Shown here: piece after piece, positions 1 to 6,741 of the stretch
Layout: each line of letters begins with the position of its first letter
Position numbering within the stretch: position 1 is the stretch's first letter
DNA from: Actinomycetota bacterium
Lineage (GTDB): Bacteria > Actinomycetota > Actinomycetes > Nanopelagicales > Nanopelagicaceae
NCBI GenBank assembly: GCA_016870455.1
Contig: VGBN01000007.1
Location: 1-41,973 of the forward strand
Direction: 5' to 3'
Length of the DNA: 41,973 nt
Program-made: the position numbers and the translations under genes
Notes under the pieces: generated by a model
What the model saw: the letters and a program-made list of their open reading frames with translations, nothing else
What the model was told of the DNA's origin: nothing
The model's database searches: none

Positions 1-215
1 ACTATAAAGATTTAGCAGAGTTAGCACTCGAGTTGGGCGAGGATGTATATGATTGGATTTTAACTGGCGGTGAAGATCATTTTTTCATTGCCACAGTATC
101 TGCCAGCAATGCCAATGAAACACTTGGAATCCAAGTTGGTAGGGTGGAAAAAGGTTCAGGAGAGGTGTTGCTAGATGGTGCCGAGGTTAAAAAAACTGGG
201 TACCAGCACTTTTAA
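1..215 (+). CDS. thiL: Thiamine-monophosphate kinase, C-terminal fragment
   Basis: Only the 3' end is in the window; the frame is open from base 3 with no start. ThiL phosphorylates thiamine monophosphate to thiamine diphosphate in the cytoplasm. The visible tail carries W-x-L-x-GGEDH (about residues 18-26 of the fragment), which resembles the ThiL C-terminal W-L-GGEDH motif, followed by the usual short beta-rich end. The TAA stop (213-215) directly abuts the convergent rpmB stop with no base between. The thiL|rpmB pairing next to recG is typical of actinobacteria and supports the call. The fragment is too short to judge the active site. Confidence 0.8.
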   Translation, partial: YKDLAELALELGEDVYDWILTGGEDHFFIATVSASNANETLGIQVGRVEKGSGEVLLDGAEVKKTGYQHF

Positions 216-401
216 TTAACGATAAACCCGGCCAGCTTTAAGGCAGGATGCGCAGACATTCTTACGCTTGCTCTGACCGTTTGTGAAGGTGCGAATCTTT
301 TGAATATTTGGATTCCAACGTCGACGGGTGGCTCGTTTTGAGTGAGAGACGTTATTGCCAAAGCTTGGGGCTTTGCCACATATATCGCAGACTGATGACA
401 C
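216..401 (-). CDS. rpmB: 50S ribosomal protein L28
   Basis: Small basic zinc-ribbon ribosomal protein of the large subunit. It has two CxxC pairs (CDIC near the N terminus, CASC near the C terminus), so it is the zinc-binding form, and the family core SHSKRATRRRWNPNIQ. Two GTG starts are possible. The one at 410 overlaps the Shine-Dalgarno sequence AAGGAG. The one at 401 lies 8 nt downstream of it and gives the usual N terminus (MSSVCDICGK, 61 aa), so 401 was chosen. It is transcribed convergently to thiL and divergently from recG. The DAK-phosphatase gene often found between rpmB and recG in actinobacteria is absent here. Confidence 0.95.
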   Translation of the reverse strand: MSSVCDICGKAPSFGNNVSHSKRATRRRWNPNIQKIRTFTNGQSKRKNVCASCLKAGRVYR

Positions 402-529
402 TGTTCCCACTCCTTAAATAATTGATTTAATCCCTTACTAGAGGCGAAAGATTACCTTGCTGGCCATTAATTGGCTAATCGGGTGGGTAGTTACGCACAG
501 ATTCGCACTACTCATTAGATACTTCCACT

Positions 530-2716
530 ATGGCCAATCTTTCAACCCGGTTAACAAAGATCGTGGGCGATCGAACTGCGCAAGTTTTAGAGAAATCTTT
601 TGGTATCACAACAATTAATGAGCTACTCAGGCATTATCCACGTCGGTATGTGGTGCGCGGTGAGTTAACAGATATCTCAACTTTGGTTGCAGAGGATGAG
701 GTAACAATTTTGGCTCAAATAGAGGCGGTCAAACTTCGACGCGCAAATGGGAAAAACATACTTGAGGTAGTAGTTACTGATGGTAGTGCAAACCTCTCAT
801 TGACTTTTTTTAATCAAGCCTGGCGGGAAAAGGATTTAAAGGCAGGAAGAGTTGGTTTGTTTGCCGGAAAAGTTGGAGTATTTAAGGGTAAGCGACAACT
901 TTCACATCCAGATTATCACTTGATTCCAGATGGTGAGGATGTTGATGCAGCAGTTGCTGAGTTTGCTGGCAAGTATCTTCCGGTATATCCAGCTACGGCA
1001 AAACTACCTTCCTGGAAGATCATGCAATGCATGCGATTAGCACTTGATGCACAGCAGGATTTACCTGATTACCTTCCTAGGGAAATTATCGAAGAGTTTA
1101 AATTTCCATCCTTAAAAGAGGCCTTCTTTGATATTCACCAACCAGCTGATTTGGAGAGAGCAGAAAATGCTCGCCTGCGTTTAACCTTTGATGAGGCGCT
1201 TTTGTTACAACTACTCCTTGGCCAACGACGGATTCAAATCGGTGAATTAAGTACAAAGTCCAGAACCCCGAATACACCAAGATTGGTATCGGCCTTTGAA
1301 AAGCTACTACCTTTTGAATTTACCGCCGGTCAGGTAGAGGTCAATAATCAGATTGAAAATGATTTATCAAATAAATTTCCAATGCATCGTCTATTACAAG
1401 GTGAGGTGGGGTCTGGAAAGACTGTAGTTGCATTACGTGCGATGCTTTCGGTGGTTGACTCAGGTGGACAAGCAGCACTGCTTGCGCCAACTGAGGTATT
1501 AGCACAGCAGCATTATCGGACAATTACTAAATTGTTAGGAGATCTAGCACTCGGCGGAACTTTACATGCAGATGCGATCGCAACCTCAGTTGAATTATTA
1601 ACAGGTTCTTTATCATCTGCTGAAAAAAGATTAATTCATTCCAGACTAGCTAGTGGTCAGACTGGAATTGTGATTGGAACTCACGCCCTAATCTCCGATG
1701 GGGTTGAGTTTAATGATCTTGGATTAGTTGTCGTTGATGAACAACATAGGTTTGGGGTTGAGCAGCGTGATGCCCTTAGGATGAAAGCAAAACAACCACC
1801 ACATCTTTTAGTTATGACTGCAACGCCAATTCCTAGAACGGTAGCAATGACAGTTTTTGGGGACTTAGATATCTCAACTTTAAAAGAGTTGCCTAGTGGT
1901 AGATCAACCATCACTACACATGTAATTCCAGTGCTAGAAAAACCTCATTACCTTGAGCGAGCATGGCAGCGAGTCAAAGAGGAGGTAATGAAAGGCTTTC
2001 AGGTCTACATAGTTGCGCCTAGAATTGAAAATCCACATAAAAAGTTAACTGAGCGAGAAATTTTGGCTGCTCAACTACTTGGCGAAGAGTTTTTGGATAA
2101 TGAAGAAATGGTTGCAGTACTGGAGTTAGCACCACAGTTAGCAAGTGGCGCACTTGCTGGGTTAAAGATTGCAGTGTTGCATGGCAAGCAAAGTAGTGAG
2201 GTTAAAGATCAAACTATGAGTGCCTTTGCAAAGGGAGAGATTCAAGTATTAGTTGCTACAACAGTAATTGAGGTTGGTGTGGATGTACCTAACGCATCAA
2301 TGATGGTGATTATGGATGCTGACAGATTTGGAGTATCACAACTTCATCAATTACGTGGTCGAGTTGGTCGAGGCAGTGCTCCTGGATTATGTTTACTAGT
2401 AAGTGGTGCGGCTGAGGATTCACCAAGTATGCAGCGCTTGGCTGCGGTGGCGACTACATTAGATGGCTTTGAGTTAGCAAGGATTGATCTAGAGCAGCGA
2501 AAAGAAGGAGATGTCTTAGGTAGATCCCAATCCGGAGGACGTTCCCACTTAAGATTACTAAGAGTGTTAAGAGATGAAGCGTTGATTGATAAAGCGCGAA
2601 CGGTCTCAAACCAGCTCTTAAAAAATGACCCAGCTCTAAACAACCTGCCAGCGCTTAAGCAAGAGGTTGAAAAACTTAAAGAGGATGAATCAGCAAGATT
2701 TATGGATAAATCATGA
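530..2716 (+). CDS. recG: ATP-dependent DNA helicase RecG
   Basis: Superfamily 2 helicase that regresses stalled replication forks and branch-migrates recombination intermediates. The 728 aa length fits the family. An N-terminal wedge/OB region (about residues 1-200) is followed by the helicase core: GEVGSGKT (Walker A, near residue 290), VVDEQHRFG (DExH box, near 400), TATPIPRT (motif III) and QLRGRVGRG (motif VI, near 605). The ATG is the first start in frame. Neither a good Shine-Dalgarno nor a clean TANNNT box is visible, so control is unclear. Its stop overlaps the rsmD start by 4 nt (ATGA), implying translational coupling. Confidence 0.96.
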   Translation: MANLSTRLTKIVGDRTAQVLEKSFGITTINELLRHYPRRYVVRGELTDISTLVAEDEVTILAQIEAVKLRRANGKNILEVVVTDGSANLSLTFFNQAWREKDLKAGRVGLFAGKVGVFKGKRQLSHPDYHLIPDGEDVDAAVAEFAGKYLPVYPATAKLPSWKIMQCMRLALDAQQDLPDYLPREIIEEFKFPSLKEAFFDIHQPADLERAENARLRLTFDEALLLQLLLGQRRIQIGELSTKSRTPNTPRLVSAFEKLLPFEFTAGQVEVNNQIENDLSNKFPMHRLLQGEVGSGKTVVALRAMLSVVDSGGQAALLAPTEVLAQQHYRTITKLLGDLALGGTLHADAIATSVELLTGSLSSAEKRLIHSRLASGQTGIVIGTHALISDGVEFNDLGLVVVDEQHRFGVEQRDALRMKAKQPPHLLVMTATPIPRTVAMTVFGDLDISTLKELPSGRSTITTHVIPVLEKPHYLERAWQRVKEEVMKGFQVYIVAPRIENPHKKLTEREILAAQLLGEEFLDNEEMVAVLELAPQLASGALAGLKIAVLHGKQSSEVKDQTMSAFAKGEIQVLVATTVIEVGVDVPNASMMVIMDADRFGVSQLHQLRGRVGRGSAPGLCLLVSGAAEDSPSMQRLAAVATTLDGFELARIDLEQRKEGDVLGRSQSGGRSHLRLLRVLRDEALIDKARTVSNQLLKNDPALNNLPALKQEVEKLKEDESARFMDKS

Positions 2717-3294
2717 GTATGCGAATAATTGCAGGTATTGGAAAGGGACGAAAACTGCACTCACCACCTTCCATTACTAGACCGACATCCGATCGTGCTC
2801 GTGAGGGTTTATTCTCTTCTTTGATATCAACATTTGGCAGTTTAGATGATTTAAATTTTCTTGATTTATTTGCTGGATCTGGCGCTGTAGGTGTTGAAGC
2901 CTTATCCCGGGGTGCTGGTCTAGTTGATGCAGTAGAAAGCAATCCAAATACTGCCAAGGTGTGCGAGAAAAATTTTGCAATGATTGCTGGCATAGATGGC
3001 GTTGGAAGCTTTAAGGTACATGAAGAAACTGTTTTTGAGTTTTTAAATCACAGTGCAAAATCTCCTTATGAGATTATTTATATTGATCCGCCTTATGAGG
3101 TCTCAAATACTGAAGTTGAAAAAATCCTAAAGAAAATTCTCGCTCAGGGATTGCTAAGTAAATTTGGAGTAGTAGCAATTGAACGTGATGCAAAGGTGAG
3201 GCCATTTGCCTGGCCGGTGGGTTTATCGGAAGTCAAAGTTCGCTCCTATGGCGCAGGTGCTATTCACTACGGCGCATTAGGTGAGCCCAATTAG
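2713..3294 (+). CDS. rsmD: 16S rRNA (guanine-966 N2)-methyltransferase RsmD
   Basis: Class I SAM-dependent methyltransferase that modifies G966 of 16S rRNA during 30S assembly. Visible motifs are the SAM-binding LDLFAGSGAVGVEALSRGA (about residues 50-70), the acidic VESN after strand 2, and the catalytic DPPY (YIDPPYEV, near residue 118). At 193 aa it has normal length. The ATG overlaps the recG stop. The recG-rsmD-coaD order is the standard actinobacterial arrangement, which supports the assignment. Confidence 0.94.
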   Translation: MSMRIIAGIGKGRKLHSPPSITRPTSDRAREGLFSSLISTFGSLDDLNFLDLFAGSGAVGVEALSRGAGLVDAVESNPNTAKVCEKNFAMIAGIDGVGSFKVHEETVFEFLNHSAKSPYEIIYIDPPYEVSNTEVEKILKKILAQGLLSKFGVVAIERDAKVRPFAWPVGLSEVKVRSYGAGAIHYGALGEPN

Positions 3295-3325
3295 AGTAAA
3301 AATGGCTTACTCAGCAATTACTTGC

Positions 3326-3331
3326 TAGCGT
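3326..3331 (+). promoter_or_regulatory. Putative -10 box, leaderless coaD
   Basis: TAGCGT lies 7 nt before the coaD ATG and there is no Shine-Dalgarno sequence, so transcription probably starts at or next to the A of the ATG. No convincing -35 is visible. The call rests mainly on the same geometry recurring before thirteen other genes in the window. Confidence 0.5.
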
Positions 3332-3338
3332 TTTACTC

Positions 3339-3824
3339 ATGAGACGTGTTGTATGTCCGGGGTCATTTGATCCGATTACAAACGGGCACCTAGATATTGT
3401 TGCTCGAGCTTGCAGTTTGTTTGATGAGGTTGTTATTGCTGTGTTGGTCAATCAAACCAAGAGCTCACTCTTTACTGTTGATGAGAGAATTCAGATGATT
3501 AAAGAGGTCACAAGTAGATTTAGCAATATCAAGGTTGATTCTTGGAGTGGTTTGTTAGTTGATTACTGCCGTGCGAATAAGATTCCAACTATTGTAAAAG
3601 GACTTCGTGCAGTGAGCGATTTTGACTATGAATTGCAAATGAGTCAGGTAAATCTACAGTTGCAAGGGGTTGAAACCTTATTTATGTCGACAGCTCCAGC
3701 ACACTCCTTCTTGTCATCCTCATTGGTAAAAGAGATTGCTAGCTATGGTGGTGATGTCTCTGCCTATATACCAGCAGCGATTGTGGATAAGTTGAAATCA
3801 AGAGTAAAGCGGAAGGAAATATAA
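3339..3824 (+). CDS. coaD: Phosphopantetheine adenylyltransferase
   Basis: Penultimate step of coenzyme A synthesis: transfers AMP from ATP to 4'-phosphopantetheine. The N terminus has PGSFDPITNGHLD with the nucleotidyltransferase T/HxGH signature (NGH), and the C-terminal half has the SSSLVKE element that replaces ISSTxVR. Length (161 aa) matches the hexameric CoaD family. It starts 44 nt after rsmD and seems to have its own promoter, then overlaps the next gene by one base, so at least the DivIVA-like gene is co-transcribed. Confidence 0.96.
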   Translation: MRRVVCPGSFDPITNGHLDIVARACSLFDEVVIAVLVNQTKSSLFTVDERIQMIKEVTSRFSNIKVDSWSGLLVDYCRANKIPTIVKGLRAVSDFDYELQMSQVNLQLQGVETLFMSTAPAHSFLSSSLVKEIASYGGDVSAYIPAAIVDKLKSRVKRKEI

Positions 3825-4300
3825 TGGATGCAGTTGAGAATTTAGAGGCAGCTATCGCCATTGTTGAAGAGGCACGTTCGGTGCCACTTTCTGCATCATG
3901 TGTACTAAATAGAAGTGAGATGTTACAACTACTTGATCAGATCAAGGCCTCCTTTCCAAGTGATTTAGCCAAAGCAATTTCAATTTTGCGGGATAAGGAT
4001 GGAATTATCGAGGATGCTCATAAACAGGCTGATTCAATAATTGCTCAGGCAAGAGATGAGGTTGCAAGGTTGGTAGAACAAACCACCATTGTGTCCAATG
4101 CTAGAAAAGAGGCAAATCGAATTCTTACTGAGGCAAATGCTGAGGGTAAGAAAAATCAGGCGGAAATAGATGAGTATGTGGATGCCAGACTTGCCACTCT
4201 TGAGGTTATTTTAAATAAAACCTTGGATGTAATCAGCAAGGGTAGAGATCAATTAGGTGGAGTTGAAACTAAGCACGCACTCTCTGATCTAAATAAGTAA
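3824..4300 (+). CDS. DivIVA/SepIVA-like coiled-coil protein
   Basis: A 158 aa soluble protein with a short N-terminal segment and then an almost unbroken coiled coil rich in Ala, Glu, Lys and Arg (about residues 60-145). The stretch with RDEVARLVEQT resembles the DivIVA-type cell-envelope scaffolds encoded at this position in actinobacteria (SepIVA of mycobacteria lies near coaD). A role in septum or pole growth is inferred from this synteny and composition, not from a catalytic motif. It could be confused with an ATP synthase b-subunit-like helix, but there is no membrane anchor. The start overlaps coaD's stop by one base. Confidence 0.65.
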   Translation: MDAVENLEAAIAIVEEARSVPLSASCVLNRSEMLQLLDQIKASFPSDLAKAISILRDKDGIIEDAHKQADSIIAQARDEVARLVEQTTIVSNARKEANRILTEANAEGKKNQAEIDEYVDARLATLEVILNKTLDVISKGRDQLGGVETKHALSDLNK

Positions 4301-4304
4301 CTTT

Positions 4305-4886
4305 ATGGCACGTTCAATTTACCTGTTTAATACCCATGACTTACCACATCGTGCAGGTGAAATGCGTGAGTATCAATTAGATCTTAGGGTGCCAGAGGCG
4401 GTTGGGGTGGAGTTGCTCTCAGTAAAGCGTGATGAAATTATTGAGGTGGATCTGCGGGTGCAGTCAGTTGATGAAGGAGTGCTTGCAACTGGACGTGTAG
4501 TTGCCACTGCAACTGGTGAGTGCACTAGATGTCTTGCTCCAATAAGTTGGCCAATCGATGAGAACTTTACCGAGCTTTACTACTACGAGCTTTCGAGTAG
4601 TAGATCAACAAATAAGCGAGGGGCAAAATCAAAAATCGATAAGGATGCTGATCTTGATTTAGATGAAGATGATCTAAGTTTTATGGTTGGCGATGATATA
4701 GATCTAGAACCTGCCATTCGAGATGCGGTGATATTGAATCTTGCGGTTAATCCTTTATGTAACGAGGATTGTCCAGGAGTTGCGCAAAAGCAGGGTGAAA
4801 ATTGGCAGTATCTTTCAGCAGACCAAGACCAAACCCCAATCGATGAAAGGTGGGCTGGGCTGAAGGATTTCCCGCTTAAAAACTAA
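4305..4886 (+). CDS. DUF177 (YceD-like) large-subunit rRNA accumulation protein
   Basis: Member of the YceD/DUF177 family, which lies directly upstream of rpmF in most bacteria and is linked to 23S rRNA accumulation. Recognisable parts are LxxVxEGVLxTGxVxATxxGxCxRCL (CTRC, near residues 67-72) and the C-terminal LxNLAVNPLCNEDCPG with the second Cys pair. A lysine/aspartate-rich insert (about residues 100-125) separates the two halves. Length is 193 aa. It begins 4 nt after the coiled-coil gene and is followed 76 nt later by rpmF. Confidence 0.85.
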   Translation: MARSIYLFNTHDLPHRAGEMREYQLDLRVPEAVGVELLSVKRDEIIEVDLRVQSVDEGVLATGRVVATATGECTRCLAPISWPIDENFTELYYYELSSSRSTNKRGAKSKIDKDADLDLDEDDLSFMVGDDIDLEPAIRDAVILNLAVNPLCNEDCPGVAQKQGENWQYLSADQDQTPIDERWAGLKDFPLKN

Positions 4887-4962
4887 TCGTTTTTACAAGT
4901 TTCAAGTTTTCATAGATAATTCTCACCTTGCACAATTTTAAATAATTAAGGAGTGAAGGATC

Positions 4963-5136
4963 ATGCCAGTACCAAAGCGAAAAATGTCGCGAGCACGCAC
5001 TCGCTCTCGCCGCAGCATGTGGAAAACAACTCCTGCAAATCTTGCAACTTGTGAGCAATGCCAACAGCCAAAGTTGCAACACACCGCATGTCTAACTTGT
5101 GGCACTTACAACCGTCGACAGGTTTTAGAGGTCTGA
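4963..5136 (+). CDS. rpmF: 50S ribosomal protein L32
   Basis: A 57 aa basic protein, read directly from the sequence: it starts MPVPKRKMSRARTRSRRS, the L32 signature, and continues with a zinc ribbon of two CxxC pairs (C30/C33 and C43/C46) ending RRQVLEV. A strong Shine-Dalgarno (AAGGAG, 9 nt upstream, with a second AAGG nearer) confirms the ATG. It sits between DUF177 and rnc as in most bacteria. The 76 nt upstream may hold its own promoter (an AT-rich TAGATAAT-like element near 4912), but this is weak. Confidence 0.95.
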   Translation: MPVPKRKMSRARTRSRRSMWKTTPANLATCEQCQQPKLQHTACLTCGTYNRRQVLEV

Positions 5137-5137
5137 T

Positions 5138-5824
5138 CTGTACTCTGGCCTAACCGAGCAACTCGGGATATCGGTTAAGGAAGAGTTGCTTGAACTTGCA
5201 TTAACTCACCGTTCATTTTCTTATGAAGCAGGTGGTATTCCAACCAATGAAAGATTGGAATTTCTTGGCGACTCAGTCTTGGGATTAGTTGTTACTGATG
5301 AGCTATATAAAAGATTTCCTGACTTAGATGAGAGCAGATTAAGTCCACTCAGATCTGGAGTGGTCAACATGCGAGCATTGGCTCAAATTGCTCGAGATTT
5401 AAAGCTAGGTGAATATTTGAGAATTGGAAAAGGTGAAGAGGCAACAAATGGACGTGATAAAAATTCTATTTTGGCAGATTCACTTGAAGCTTTAGTTGGA
5501 GCAATTTATTTGCAACACAACTACCCAAAAACTGCAGAGATTGTTCTGAAATGGATTACGCCAGCCCTTGATTCAGTCTCAACGCTTGGGGCGGCTTTGG
5601 ATGGAAAAACCGCATTGCAAGAGATGGCATCAACTCTAAATTTACCCTCACCTGAGTATGAGATTAATGAATCCGGACCAGATCATGATAAAAGTTTTAT
5701 CGCAGTAGCCATTGTTGGTGGCGAAAAGTTTCCAAGCGGAGATGGCAAGAGCAAGCGCGAAGCAGAGCAAGCTGCTGCTAAATTAGCTTATGAGGTATTA
5801 AATAATCGAAGTAAAAATAAGTAA
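5138..5824 (+). CDS. rnc: Ribonuclease III (probable CTG start)
   Basis: Endoribonuclease that cuts double-stranded RNA in rRNA and mRNA processing. The RNase III signature NERLEFLGDSVLGLV and a second acidic helix (ADSLEALVGAIYL) form the Mg-binding active site; a dsRNA-binding domain follows (about the last 70 residues, ending SKREAEQAAAKLAYEVL). No ATG or GTG exists at the 5' end. The nearest usual start is TTG 5186, but the 16 codons before it read LYSGLTEQLGISVKEE, matching the family's first helix. The frame is closed by a TAG at 5126. CTG 5138, preceded by GAGG 6 nt upstream and one base after rpmF's stop, is therefore preferred (228 aa). Confidence 0.85.
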   Translation: MYSGLTEQLGISVKEELLELALTHRSFSYEAGGIPTNERLEFLGDSVLGLVVTDELYKRFPDLDESRLSPLRSGVVNMRALAQIARDLKLGEYLRIGKGEEATNGRDKNSILADSLEALVGAIYLQHNYPKTAEIVLKWITPALDSVSTLGAALDGKTALQEMASTLNLPSPEYEINESGPDHDKSFIAVAIVGGEKFPSGDGKSKREAEQAAAKLAYEVLNNRSKNK

Positions 5825-5836
5825 CCACTAAAAGCT

Positions 5837-6676
5837 ATGCCAGAACTACCTGAGGTTGAAACAGTTAGAGGTGGGTTAAACCAATATACGGTTGGTAAAA
5901 AAATAATTGGTGCTGAAAGTTATCATCCAAGGGCGATAAAACCTGGTTCAATCGCACCATTGCAAGCCGTGATAGGAGCAAAAATCCAAGCAGTAAATCG
6001 GCGTGGAAAATTTTTGTGGCTAAGGCTAGATCGTGAATATGCGTTAGTTGCCCACCTTGGAATGAGCGGGCAATTATTAGTTCAGCCTGCATCCGCGCCA
6101 CAGCAAAGCCATCTAAGGGCAAAATTAGATCTAGCAGGTGGTTTTGCTAGTAAGCAATCAGATCAAATTAGATTTATCGATCAACGAACCTTTGGTTGGC
6201 TTTCTATTGAAGAGTATGCAGGTGATGTCCCCACAAGCGTAAGACATATTGCGGTAGATCCATTTGAAGCCAATTTTGATATAAAAAAAGTGGTCAATAA
6301 AATAAAATCAAAGAAGTGTGCCATTAAAACTGCGATATTAAATCAGGAAATACTGAGTGGTATTGGCAATATATATGCTGATGAAGCGCTCTGGCGAGCA
6401 AGAGTTCATCCTGAAATAATTTGCGAAGATTTAAGTGAAGTCGAGATCAAAAATATAATTACTTCGGCAAAGCGTGTAATGAAATCGGCAATAAAATCTG
6501 GCGGAACCTCATTTGATGAGCAGTATAAAAATGTAAATGGCGAGAGCGGATATTTCTCCCGATCACTTAAGGTCTATGGCCGCGAGGGGCAAAGGTGCGC
6601 AAGGTGTGGTGGAGCTATCCACAGAATTGCCTTTGCTAATCGCTCATCTCACTTTTGTCCGTGTTGCCAGCGGTAG
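5837..6676 (+). CDS. mutM: Formamidopyrimidine-DNA glycosylase (Fpg/MutM)
   Basis: Base-excision repair glycosylase/AP lyase removing 8-oxoguanine and ring-opened purines. It starts MPELPEVE: Pro2 is the catalytic nucleophile and Glu3 the proton donor. A conserved Lys is in RRGKFLW, the H2TH region includes LSGIGNIYADEALWRA, and the C terminus is a four-Cys zinc finger (CARC...CPCC). At 279 aa it is full length. It lies 12 nt after rnc, in the usual rnc-mutM-smc order. Every catalytic feature I can check is present. Confidence 0.96.
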   Translation: MPELPEVETVRGGLNQYTVGKKIIGAESYHPRAIKPGSIAPLQAVIGAKIQAVNRRGKFLWLRLDREYALVAHLGMSGQLLVQPASAPQQSHLRAKLDLAGGFASKQSDQIRFIDQRTFGWLSIEEYAGDVPTSVRHIAVDPFEANFDIKKVVNKIKSKKCAIKTAILNQEILSGIGNIYADEALWRARVHPEIICEDLSEVEIKNIITSAKRVMKSAIKSGGTSFDEQYKNVNGESGYFSRSLKVYGREGQRCARCGGAIHRIAFANRSSHFCPCCQR

Positions 6677-6704
6677 GTAGACGGGATTTTGCACATTTTT
6701 TAGA

Positions 6705-6741
6705 TAGGTTTGCACCCATGAGGGCGAAGCTATGTATCTAA
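6705..6741 (+). promoter_or_regulatory. Possible -10 box and 7-codon leader ORF before smc
   Basis: TAGGTT (6705-6710) stands 7 nt before an ATG at 6718 that opens a 7-codon frame (MRAKLCI, stop TAA 6739-6741) overlapping the smc start codon at 6732 in another frame. The geometry equals that of the leaderless promoters elsewhere in the window. GAGGG inside the leader ORF (about 6720-6724) could serve as the smc ribosome-binding site. It may be a translational-coupling leader or a coincidence. Confidence 0.3.

Noticed and set aside
2347-2760. Minus-strand open frame of 137 codons inside recG/rsmD
   Set aside because: Antisense to well-supported genes, Ser-rich composition typical of a shadow frame, no recognisable domain or start signal.
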